DNA of 13,206 nucleotides, taken from Candidatus Pacebacteria bacterium CG10_big_fil_rev_8_21_14_0_10_44_11. Lineage in GTDB: Bacteria > Patescibacteriota > Microgenomatia > UBA1400 > PJMF01. Numbering within the stretch: the first letter of the stretch is position 1; every line of letters starts with the position of its first letter. Shown here in pieces: positions 1 to 5,774 of this stretch. The stretch lies in assembly GCA_002772705.1 (NCBI GenBank), contig PFDH01000024.1:1-13206 (forward strand). The letters are read 5' to 3'. Below the pieces are notes generated by a model, which ran no database searches, was not told the origin of the DNA, and was given only the letters and a program-made list of their open reading frames with translations. The position numbers were made by a program, and so were the translations under genes.

Positions 1-108
1 AGAAAAAAACTGTTGTCAAAACAAGCCAAGGGCAAAAAACGGATGAAGCAGTTCGGCAAAGTTGAGCTAGATCAGCAAACCTTTTTGTCTTTACTCAGAC
101 GCTCATAG
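1..108 (+). CDS. lepA: Elongation factor 4 (LepA), C-terminal end only
   Basis: The first 35 codons, read in frame 1 to a TAG at 106-108, encode the end of the ribosomal back-translocase EF4/LepA. The visible part carries the family's conserved basic C-terminal signature, GKKRMKQFGKVEL followed by an F-x-x-L-L ending. In LepA this C-terminal domain contacts tRNA and the peptidyl-transferase region of the ribosome. The GTPase domains lie outside the window. The next gene follows after 42 nt with its own promoter candidate, so lepA need not be co-transcribed with it. The identification rests on a short but very characteristic tail. Confidence 0.88.
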   Translation, partial: RKKLLSKQAKGKKRMKQFGKVELDQQTFLSLLRRS

Positions 109-125
109 TGATAGACTACGGAAAG

Positions 126-134
126 TGTTATATT
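126..134 (+). promoter_or_regulatory. Extended -10 promoter for the 151-636 gene
   Basis: TG (126-127), one base, then TATATT (129-134) form an extended -10 element. Transcription would begin near 141. That leaves a leader of about 10 nt containing the purine-rich AAAGGA (141-146), 4 nt before the ATG at 151. No good -35 hexamer is visible, as expected for extended -10 promoters. Confidence 0.45.
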
Positions 135-150
135 TTTGAAAAAGGACACT

Positions 151-636
151 ATGTCTTCTGAGCGATTAATGCCAGATAGAATTATAGGGCAAGTTGGAGG
201 AGAACCTGGGAAGGAAAAAATTACAGTTCGTACTTTTTTACATGCAATAACTCCAATTTCTCCGTTTCGTTCAAGTTTAGATATCTCGTTTCGACCAGCA
301 AGTTCAGTCGAAAAAGGGTTGGCAACAAAAATGCCTGAGTCAATTGCTGACATGCAAGCTGTGGCTTGGTATGAAGTTCTTGGTTTACAGCGTCTTAGTC
401 CTATGGTTGATTTATCGATGACTGATAAAAGTTTTCTATATGTTGACAAAGGTCAAGAAGTATCTCCTTTTACCAGATGGTTACTATTGCTCCCGATTCC
501 CATAGCAAAAGAAGTTGCTTTTCAACTGAACGAGGTAGTGAAACTGCAAGTTTTAGAAGAACTTAGTCAATTCCAAGATTCTGATCAGTCTGCTCTAGCT
601 CCCAGAATCCAAGCTTTGCTTCACACTTTAACCTAA
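151..636 (+). CDS. Hypothetical protein, 162 aa, no recognised family
   Basis: The reading frame encodes a soluble-looking protein with no convincing transmembrane segment, signal peptide or motif that I recognise. The N-terminal third is polar and glycine-containing (QVGGEPGKEK). The middle has a weakly hydrophobic stretch (TRWLLLLPIPIAKEVAFQL, near residues 109-127). The C-terminal 45 residues look helical (EVVKLQVLEELSQF). I chose ATG 151 over the in-frame TTG at 136 because AAAGGA sits 4 nt upstream and an extended -10 ends at 134, which would place transcription start after the TTG. It sits between lepA and a membrane-protein pair. An open frame on the opposite strand (72-449) covers part of it but lacks comparable start signals. 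No function is proposed. Confidence 0.6.
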   Translation: MSSERLMPDRIIGQVGGEPGKEKITVRTFLHAITPISPFRSSLDISFRPASSVEKGLATKMPESIADMQAVAWYEVLGLQRLSPMVDLSMTDKSFLYVDKGQEVSPFTRWLLLLPIPIAKEVAFQLNEVVKLQVLEELSQFQDSDQSALAPRIQALLHTLT

Positions 637-658
637 CCAAGCCAATAATTACACTGCC

Positions 659-667
659 TGATATAAT
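659..667 (+). promoter_or_regulatory. Extended -10 promoter, apparently leaderless
   Basis: TG (659-660), A, then a perfect TATAAT (662-667). The ATG of the next gene is at 674, only 6 nt after the hexamer, so transcription would start at or next to the A of the start codon. No Shine-Dalgarno exists between them. A -35 element is not recognisable. Confidence 0.65.
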
Positions 668-673
668 ACCGAT

Positions 674-1480
674 ATGCCTGATATTTTTGACAGCTCTTTG
701 CGAAATGACGAGCAAGAGACTTTAGACCATCAGCGCAAACTCTTGCGTGGCATTAGAACCAAGCGTTATGCTGGCAGAAGAGCGCAAAAGGTTGTAATTA
801 ATCAGCTACCTGCCAATGAGTCGACCATGATTAATACTTCAGAAGAAGCAAGTGATTTACCTCAAAAGCACAAACGCACAGTTGACGATTATTCCGAGGT
901 GATGCGTAACGAGCGTCCTTCCCGCAATCCGTTTCAAGCGTTTGCCGCCAAACCTTTTCGGACTTTCTTTTCTTCTCAGCACTCTCAAGAAACAATCATT
1001 GTGGTTCTACGCAAACACCCATTAACTCAAGTTAAATGGCTGGTGATAGCTATTGTCCTAGCGTTAGTGCCGTTTTTGTTTAATGGTATTTCTATTTTGT
1101 CTTTTTTGCCTGGAACTTACCAGTTTGCTGGGGCAATAATTTGGTATTTGTTGCTGACAGGTTTCATTATGGAATCCTTTCTAACTTGGTTTTTTAACGT
1201 TTACATAATCACTGATGAGCGAATCATTGACGTCGATTTTCTTTCCTTGATTTATCGAAATATTTCGACGGCAAAAATTGATAATATTGAAGATGTGACC
1301 GCTACCACTGGTGGTGCTGTCCGCGGTATCTTTGATTTTGGCACGGTTCAGATTCAGACTGCCGCTGAGAAACGCGAATTTGAGTTTGAGGACGTGCCTC
1401 ACCCAAACCGAGTGACCAAGCTGATTAACGAACTAATTCTTGAAGAAGAACGAGAAAAGATAGAAGGAAGGGTAAATTAA
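674..1480 (+). CDS. Membrane protein with C-terminal bacterial PH (bPH2/YdbS-like) domain
   Basis: A 268-aa protein. Residues 1-105 are polar, highly charged and probably disordered and cytoplasmic. Two transmembrane helices follow at about 120-143 and 150-172. Residues 174-258 match the pattern of the YdbS-like bacterial pleckstrin-homology domain: VYIITDERIIDVDF, then a helix-strand run ending TAKIDNIEDVTATTGG, GIFDFGTVQIQTA, and a C-terminal LINELILEE helix. Proteins of this family are membrane-anchored and of poorly known biochemical role; some have been linked to envelope stress. The start at 674 fits a leaderless transcript from the TATAAT at 662-667. The stop is one base before the ATG of the following membrane protein, so the two are probably translated together. 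Domain call is firm; function is not. Confidence 0.8.
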   Translation: MPDIFDSSLRNDEQETLDHQRKLLRGIRTKRYAGRRAQKVVINQLPANESTMINTSEEASDLPQKHKRTVDDYSEVMRNERPSRNPFQAFAAKPFRTFFSSQHSQETIIVVLRKHPLTQVKWLVIAIVLALVPFLFNGISILSFLPGTYQFAGAIIWYLLLTGFIMESFLTWFFNVYIITDERIIDVDFLSLIYRNISTAKIDNIEDVTATTGGAVRGIFDFGTVQIQTAAEKREFEFEDVPHPNRVTKLINELILEEEREKIEGRVN

Positions 1481-1481
1481 G

Positions 1482-1745
1482 ATGATGCTCTTTCAAACCG
1501 TCCTTGCTACCTCAGCCCAAGATTTTGTCTCTTTTAGTCAAGATGGTTTGCTTAGTTTGGTTTTTAAAGTCTTGTTTTTATTGAGTGTCTTGTTTTATTG
1601 TATTTTTGCGGTCATTGTGATTCGGCAAGTCCAGATCATGAAAAATACCTTAATTACACCCATTTCACCCCTCATTCTCTTATTTAGCATTTTGCATTTA
1701 GTGCTAGCAGTCGGTGTTTTTTTACTCTTTCTGATCATCCTCTAA
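1482..1745 (+). CDS. Small two-helix membrane protein (DUF5657-like), 87 aa
   Basis: The protein has two hydrophobic helices, about residues 25-47 and 63-87, joined by a short polar loop (RQVQIMKNTLITP). The very end of the protein lies in the second helix. It resembles the small two-helix proteins of CPR bacteria grouped as DUF5657; that name is from memory of family style and not verified. A purine-rich GGAAGG lies near 1465-1470 inside the previous gene, and the ATG (a second ATG follows at 1485) starts one base after the previous stop, suggesting translational coupling to the bPH2 protein. The two may act together in the membrane, but nothing in the sequence shows how. Confidence 0.68.
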   Translation: MMLFQTVLATSAQDFVSFSQDGLLSLVFKVLFLLSVLFYCIFAVIVIRQVQIMKNTLITPISPLILLFSILHLVLAVGVFLLFLIIL

Positions 1746-1795
1746 ATTAACCGTCAACGTCTGACTAATCATCCAGAGGAGCTACTCTAGACGCG

Positions 1796-1804
1796 TGTTA
1801 GAAT
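1796..1804 (+). promoter_or_regulatory. Extended -10 promoter, apparently leaderless
   Basis: TG (1796-1797), T, then TAGAAT (1799-1804, 5 of 6 consensus bases). The ATG at 1812 comes 7 nt later, so the predicted transcription start falls on or beside it. Only a weak GAAAG lies in between, too close to the ATG to act as a Shine-Dalgarno. Confidence 0.5.
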
Positions 1805-1811
1805 ACGAAAG

Positions 1812-3857
1812 ATGGAAGAGGTTCTTCGGGTCACTCCAGTCGTCGGCTTGCCGCAGTTCAACGGCTGGTCCCATGTATGGGAGCTTAACCTTGATCTGCA
1901 AACCAAACTGGTGGTTTGTCTTGCCCTTGAGGGAGACAACGCTACTAACATTGGCCGAGATGTGATTGAGCTCATCGCTCAGTTGCCACCGCGGTCTGCT
2001 CAGGGGCTATACCAAGCCTTAAAAGAGGCAATTGCTCTGTGTGAGAATCAACAAAAATCACTTTCTGTATCTGCTGGCATTTTTCACCACCATCAGACAG
2101 TGCTGGCCAGTTATCAAAGTTCAATTGTTCTTAAACGCGGCGCCAAAGTTGGCACTATTGTCCAGTCGGAGAATGAGTTACGCATCATTGAGGGAAAATT
2201 CGATTTAGATGACGTGTTTGTTTTTTCAACTCAAAATGGTCGCCAATTTATTTCTCAAATTAGTCTTAACTTTGAGCGTGGCTACGACAGTGACGGCGTA
2301 ATCACAGCGATTGTTCCAGCGCTTCATTCGCTCACTGATTCATCAACGGCAGCACTGGCATTTGTGGCAGTTACTCAAGAGGAACCAATGGCAGAGTCAC
2401 CAGTGCCAACAATGGAAATTGATCTTCAGTCAAATGATGACCAAGAGAGTCTTGCGATTAGTTTGTCAGCCGGCCAATCGTCATCAAAAGTAAACCAAGA
2501 ACTATCTCAGACTACTACTTTGGCTCAGGCTCAGGCGGCAGCTGACGACAGCGGTATCACCATTGGTCAACCCTTGTCGTCAAGTAAAAAACAGTACTTT
2601 CTGCATCGCAAAAATATCCTAGACACAACACTTCGAGGGTTTGCAGTGGCAATCACTATTGGTAGGCGGTTGGGTCAAACTGGGGTTCAAACTGCAACTC
2701 AAATTATACAGTCATTTTCTTCCAAAACCTATCTGGGCGCTCCACCCTCAAAAAAAATGATCAGATTGGCAATACTTGCAGTCGTAATCGTACTGTTTTT
2801 GGCTTTACTCGGTTGGTTTTTTTGGGCCAGAAACAAGCAACTTGAAGCAGCTGCACTCGCAATCGCCCAACCGTTCAGAGCTCAGCTGGCTCAGCTGGCT
2901 ACGGTGGCAACAGTTGACCCAATTCCAGCCAGGCTGATGGCAACAGATTTGATGGCAGCGGTAACAATGGCTCAGCAACAGGCTGAAGAATCTGGTGAAA
3001 AAAAGACGGCGGCAGAATTATCAATCATCTTGACTGAAGTTAAAACTGTCTACGATAACATCTCTGGCAGAGACGAATTGACTGAGTTACCAATATTTTA
3101 CGATCTACGGCTAGTCAGTTCCGATTTTATTGCTTCCCAAGCCACTTTGGTTGGCAATCAAGCCATGTTTCTTGACTCAGAAAAAAAGACGGTCATTATT
3201 CTTAACCTCGATACAAAACAAGTTTTTGCGACTTCAGTTGACTCGCTTGAATCAGTCCGAGCAGTTAGCCCGTTCCAAGATTTGAGCGCAGTCTTGTTAG
3301 CCAATGGTTTGTATCAGCTGCCGTTTAACGTAGATGCCCAACCCGTGGAGGTAAAAGAGGTAGGCGATTCTAACCGAGAGGCAACGTTAATTGCTAACTT
3401 TGGTTCTTACGTGTATGTTTTTAATCCAGAGAAACGGAATATTTATCGCTATGTTAAATCTGGCGGTCAGTACTCAGACCCGGTTGGTTGGCTACTTGAT
3501 CCTTTAGGTGTGCCTTTTACTAGCGTTGTTTCTTGGTCAATTGATGGTGATATCTGGTTAGGCACTGACTCTGGCCAAATTCTAAAGTTCACTACTGGTA
3601 AAGCCGCTGACTTTAACGCTCAGGGTTTAGAAGATCCGCTTTTCTCACCGCTGCAAGTTGTGACCAGGGAGGAACTCAATACTATTTATATTTTAGAACC
3701 GGCTAAAAAACGATTAGTAGTGTTGACCAAGACAGGTCAATTTTTAAGAGAAATAAAAAGCAGTTCTTTGGGGGCGGCGACAACAATTTTAATTAACACT
3801 GATGGCACTAAAGCCTATGTTGTCAGTGGCTCAACTGTTTTTGAGCTGGCAGTCTAG
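1812..3857 (+). CDS. Single-pass membrane protein: degenerate PP2C-like N-terminus, propeller-like C-terminus
   Basis: A 681-aa protein in four parts. Residues 15-190 alternate predicted strands and helices in the manner of a PP2C-type phosphatase fold (TKLVVCLALEG, a GRDVIELIAQ helix, LDDVFVFSTQNG, ALAFVAVT at the end). The metal-binding aspartate motifs of active PP2C enzymes are not visible, so it may be a pseudophosphatase. Residues 191-315 are a Gln/Ser/Ala-rich linker. A transmembrane helix spans 317-338. Residues 340-415 form an Ala/Gln-rich helical, possibly coiled-coil, stalk. Residues 425-681 contain repeated short strands with ESVRAVSPF, YVYVFNPEKRNIYRY, GDIWLGTDSGQILKF and TKAYVVSGSTVFEL units, typical of a beta-propeller. 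The layout suggests communication between cytoplasm and envelope. It has its own promoter and stands alone. The propeller and helix are better supported than the PP2C assignment. Confidence 0.6.
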   Translation: MEEVLRVTPVVGLPQFNGWSHVWELNLDLQTKLVVCLALEGDNATNIGRDVIELIAQLPPRSAQGLYQALKEAIALCENQQKSLSVSAGIFHHHQTVLASYQSSIVLKRGAKVGTIVQSENELRIIEGKFDLDDVFVFSTQNGRQFISQISLNFERGYDSDGVITAIVPALHSLTDSSTAALAFVAVTQEEPMAESPVPTMEIDLQSNDDQESLAISLSAGQSSSKVNQELSQTTTLAQAQAAADDSGITIGQPLSSSKKQYFLHRKNILDTTLRGFAVAITIGRRLGQTGVQTATQIIQSFSSKTYLGAPPSKKMIRLAILAVVIVLFLALLGWFFWARNKQLEAAALAIAQPFRAQLAQLATVATVDPIPARLMATDLMAAVTMAQQQAEESGEKKTAAELSIILTEVKTVYDNISGRDELTELPIFYDLRLVSSDFIASQATLVGNQAMFLDSEKKTVIILNLDTKQVFATSVDSLESVRAVSPFQDLSAVLLANGLYQLPFNVDAQPVEVKEVGDSNREATLIANFGSYVYVFNPEKRNIYRYVKSGGQYSDPVGWLLDPLGVPFTSVVSWSIDGDIWLGTDSGQILKFTTGKAADFNAQGLEDPLFSPLQVVTREELNTIYILEPAKKRLVVLTKTGQFLREIKSSSLGAATTILINTDGTKAYVVSGSTVFELAV

Positions 3858-3891
3858 ATGATCAAAATGACCAATTTCTGGAAAAGCGGTT

Positions 3892-3912
3892 GCTAAGTTA
3901 GCCTGGTATACT
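3892..3912 (+). promoter_or_regulatory. smpB promoter: extended -10, leaderless, with adjacent palindrome
   Basis: TG (3904-3905), G, then TATACT (3907-3912) lie 6 nt before the smpB ATG at 3919, again implying a leaderless mRNA without a Shine-Dalgarno. Directly upstream is an 11-bp palindrome, GCTAAGTTAGC (3892-3902), which could be a small operator or chance. Confidence 0.55.
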
Positions 3913-3918
3913 ACCAAC

Positions 3919-4371
3919 ATGCAACTAATTAGTAATAAAAAAGCCCGATTTGACTACCAGATTGAGCAAACATATACTGCTGGTTTAATTTTAACTGGCC
4001 AGGAAGTCAAAAGTCTGCGACTGCGTCACGGCAGCTTAACTGGCAGCTACGTCAAGATTGTCGGTGGTCAGGCGTTACTCCTGAACGCTCAGGTTAATCC
4101 TTATTCCTTTGCCAATACCATTGACTATGAACCAAGAAGAACTCGGCAATTGTTGCTCAAGAAAAAAGAATTGCTCGAGCTGAGTGATTGGAGTACCAAC
4201 AAAAAGCGAGCCCTTATTCCGCTCTCAATTGACATTGTGGGTAGATACATCAAACTCCAGATTGGCGTTGGCCGTGGTCTAAAAGAATACGACAAGCGGC
4301 AAAAAATCAAAGCCAGAGATCAAGAACGAGACTTAAGACGCCAACTAAAAGAAAAATATCCGATTCGCTAA
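3919..4371 (+). CDS. smpB: SsrA-binding protein SmpB
   Basis: This 150-aa protein has the length and motifs of SmpB, the tmRNA partner in trans-translation, which rescues stalled ribosomes and tags the unfinished peptide. Visible signatures are the N-terminal SNKKARFDYQIEQTYTAG, the TGQEVKSLR element at 26-34 followed by GSL, the NPYSFAN region, and the basic GRGLKEYDKRQKIKARD segment at 118-134 that forms the start of the C-terminal tail. The tail after residue 135 is short, ending KEKYPIR. No tmRNA gene is present in the window. The start is fixed by alignment with the family and by the leaderless promoter 6 nt upstream. Confidence 0.96.
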   Translation: MQLISNKKARFDYQIEQTYTAGLILTGQEVKSLRLRHGSLTGSYVKIVGGQALLLNAQVNPYSFANTIDYEPRRTRQLLLKKKELLELSDWSTNKKRALIPLSIDIVGRYIKLQIGVGRGLKEYDKRQKIKARDQERDLRRQLKEKYPIR

Positions 4372-4383
4372 GGATAATTTTTT
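4357..4383 (+). terminator. Weak intrinsic terminator at the 3' end of smpB
   Basis: A 5-bp stem, TATCC (4357-4361) with GGATA (4372-4376), spans the smpB stop codon and is followed by a run of six T (4378-4383). The stem is AT-containing and the loop is 10 nt, so efficiency is uncertain. Confidence 0.35.
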
Positions 4384-4443
4384 ATGTAAAGCCAAGTGAC
4401 AACTCAAGTAACAGAGCGGCACTAGACGGCAATACCAATTTTT

Positions 4444-4479
4444 TGCTAGTATGATTTCATACACTAGCTAATAAGGGAG
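4444..4479 (+). promoter_or_regulatory. Promoter with overlapping interrupted palindrome, plus Shine-Dalgarno
   Basis: TG (4444-4445), C, then TAGTAT (4447-4452) is an extended -10 candidate. An inverted repeat overlaps it: GCTAGTATGA (4445-4454) against TCAT-AC-ACTAGC (4457-4468), perfect apart from a two-base AC insertion. It covers the -10 and the predicted start site, a classic place for a repressor site. AAGGGAG (4473-4479) lies 7 nt before the ATG at 4487, so this gene has a conventional leader. Confidence 0.5.
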
Positions 4480-4486
4480 TGATTGT

Positions 4487-4720
4487 ATGTCGAAACAAGT
4501 TTTTTGGCCTGCCGCGCTGGTTGTGATGGGCTTGTTATTTTTGAGTGCTAACTTGGGGGCGGTTCCACAAGAGTTTTGGAATTTATGGCCGCTGCTCTTT
4601 ATCATTGTTGGTCTGGGCGGTCTCTTAACCGCTGACAGAAAAGAGTGGCTGTACGAGAAAAAAGCGCCTGCTAAAAAGCAGACTGGCGCCAAAAAGTCAC
4701 GTTCCAAGTCAAAAAAGTAG
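4487..4720 (+). CDS. Small membrane protein, LiaF/DUF5668-like transmembrane pair, Lys-rich tail
   Basis: A 77-aa protein. Two hydrophobic helices, about 6-24 and 33-50, contain the FWPAALVVMGLLFL and WPLLFIIVGLGGLL repeats typical of the two-helix 'LiaI/LiaF-like' (DUF5668) membrane region. The remaining 25 residues are strongly basic (KKAPAKKQTGAKKSRSKSKK) and probably cytoplasmic, perhaps touching lipid head groups or nucleic acid. In Firmicutes, LiaF-type domains belong to cell-envelope stress sensing; transfer of that role here is inference. A good Shine-Dalgarno supports the start, and the promoter palindrome at 4445-4468 suggests regulated expression. Another open frame on the opposite strand covers this gene and was judged a shadow. 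Confidence 0.72.
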   Translation: MSKQVFWPAALVVMGLLFLSANLGAVPQEFWNLWPLLFIIVGLGGLLTADRKEWLYEKKAPAKKQTGAKKSRSKSKK

Positions 4721-4770
4721 TCTGATTGTTTTTTTGTAATTACCAAACTATCTGCCGTTGAGTTTCTGGC

Positions 4771-4798
4771 TTGAAATGCCGGCAGCCGATGGTATAGT
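4771..4798 (+). promoter_or_regulatory. cmk promoter with -35, extended -10 and inverted repeat
   Basis: TTGAAA (4771-4776), a 16-bp spacer and TGG-TATAGT (TG at 4790-4791, hexamer 4793-4798) make the most complete promoter in the window. An inverted repeat overlaps the -35 and spacer: CTGCCG (4752-4757) with CGGCAG (4780-4785), with an inner TTTC/GAAA pair. Transcription should start near 4805, giving a leader of about 27 nt with AAGGA (4822-4826) 5 nt before the ATG at 4832. Confidence 0.6.
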
Positions 4799-4831
4799 TT
4801 TGGGTGCCGTAACAAGAGAACAAGGATCATC

Positions 4832-5533
4832 ATGTCAAAACCATTTGCGATTGCTATTGATGGCCCAGTTGCTGCGGGCAAGGGCACCGTTTCTCGGTTA
4901 GTAGCGGATCGACTAGGCTTTTTATACGTCGACACGGGTGCGATGTATCGAGTTGGAGCCTGGCTAGGACTCCAGCGGAAGGTTGATTGGAAGGACGAAG
5001 CAAAGATTGCGGCCTTGATCACTGAAGCTAGAATCGAGATGAGAAATCCAACTCAGGCTGAAAAAGATAGTCGTTTAACTACCGTAATTGTTAACGGAGA
5101 AGATGTCTCCTGGAAAATTAGAACTGAAGCAGTCAGTCAAGGCGCCTCGGCAGTGGCAGTTCACCCTCTAGTTAGAAAAGTATTGGTTCATAAACAACAA
5201 CTGATTGCCAAGGATCAAAATGTGGTGATGGAAGGCAGGGATATTACTCACACCGTCTTGCCTAATGCGCAGGTCAAAATCTACTTAACCGCTGGGGATA
5301 CCATCCGGGCTCGTCGCCGTCACTTGCAGCTATTAACTAAAGGCATAGACGTTAGTTTTGAGGAAGTGTACACACAGTTATTAAAGCGCGATAAACAAGA
5401 TATGGAGCGCAAAACCGATCCTTTAAAAATTGTGCCTGAGGCTTGGGTTTTGGACACCAGTGATCTTTCGATTGAACAAGTAGTAGAGATTATTGTCAGT
5501 AAAGTAACAGTCATGCGTCAAAAAGATGAATAA
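4832..5533 (+). CDS. cmk: Cytidylate kinase
   Basis: This 233-aa enzyme phosphorylates CMP and dCMP with ATP in the cytoplasm, supplying CDP/dCDP for RNA, DNA and lipid precursors. The Walker A loop DGPVAAGKGT (10-19, Lys17) is intact. YVDTGAMYR (32-40) is the conserved CMP-binding segment. EGRDI (134-138) followed by TVLPNAQVKIYLTA, and the arginine-rich LID region with ARRRH near 160-164 and KRDKQDMERKTDPL at 185-198, complete the family pattern. Length is normal for bacterial Cmk. A clear Shine-Dalgarno fixes the start. The last 8 nt overlap the next gene's start, so the two form an operon. Confidence 0.96.
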   Translation: MSKPFAIAIDGPVAAGKGTVSRLVADRLGFLYVDTGAMYRVGAWLGLQRKVDWKDEAKIAALITEARIEMRNPTQAEKDSRLTTVIVNGEDVSWKIRTEAVSQGASAVAVHPLVRKVLVHKQQLIAKDQNVVMEGRDITHTVLPNAQVKIYLTAGDTIRARRRHLQLLTKGIDVSFEEVYTQLLKRDKQDMERKTDPLKIVPEAWVLDTSDLSIEQVVEIIVSKVTVMRQKDE

Positions 5534-5741
5534 CTTATCAAAAGAAGAACTGGCTGCTCATATCGAAGATTTAACTAATACGATTGAAGCCAGAAAAGAG
5601 CAGCGAGAAAGAGATCGACAGAAAAAGAAAAATGTCGCCGAGAAAAAAAAGCAACGTCAACTCGTCGAGCGGTTGGTGGCGCCATTGATCTTGATTATGA
5701 CCGTGATGCTTTCACTTTTATTTTGGCTATTTGCAAGTTAA
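5526..5741 (+). CDS. Small coiled-coil protein with C-terminal membrane anchor, 71 aa
   Basis: The ATG lies inside the end of cmk (8-nt overlap, different frame), indicating translational coupling. Residues 1-50 are a highly charged helix (LSKEELAAHIEDLTNTIEARKEQ, then Lys/Arg-rich), likely a coiled coil. Residues 51-70 (VAPLILIMTVMLSLLFWLF) form a single hydrophobic helix ending two residues before the C-terminus, so the protein would be tail-anchored with its charged part in the cytoplasm. I do not recognise a family. It ends 33 bp before the convergent PBP gene; no clear terminator hairpin with a T run is visible in that gap. Confidence 0.62.
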   Translation: MNNLSKEELAAHIEDLTNTIEARKEQRERDRQKKKNVAEKKKQRQLVERLVAPLILIMTVMLSLLFWLFAS

Positions 5742-5774
5742 AACATTGTTGCAGCTGTGCCGGTCAGGTCATGC

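Noticed and set aside
72..449. 125-codon minus-strand frame overlapping lepA and the 151-636 gene
   Set aside because: It overlaps the lepA end and most of the plus-strand gene, which has a promoter and Shine-Dalgarno; no start signals support the minus frame.
4468..5022. 184-codon minus-strand frame opposite the LiaF-like gene and cmk
   Set aside because: It lies antisense to a recognised cmk and a well-signalled small gene; its composition is that of a shadow frame.
5742..5774. Bidirectional terminator between the convergent 5526-5741 gene and PBP copy 2
   Set aside because: The 33-bp gap has no GC-rich hairpin followed by a T run on either strand.
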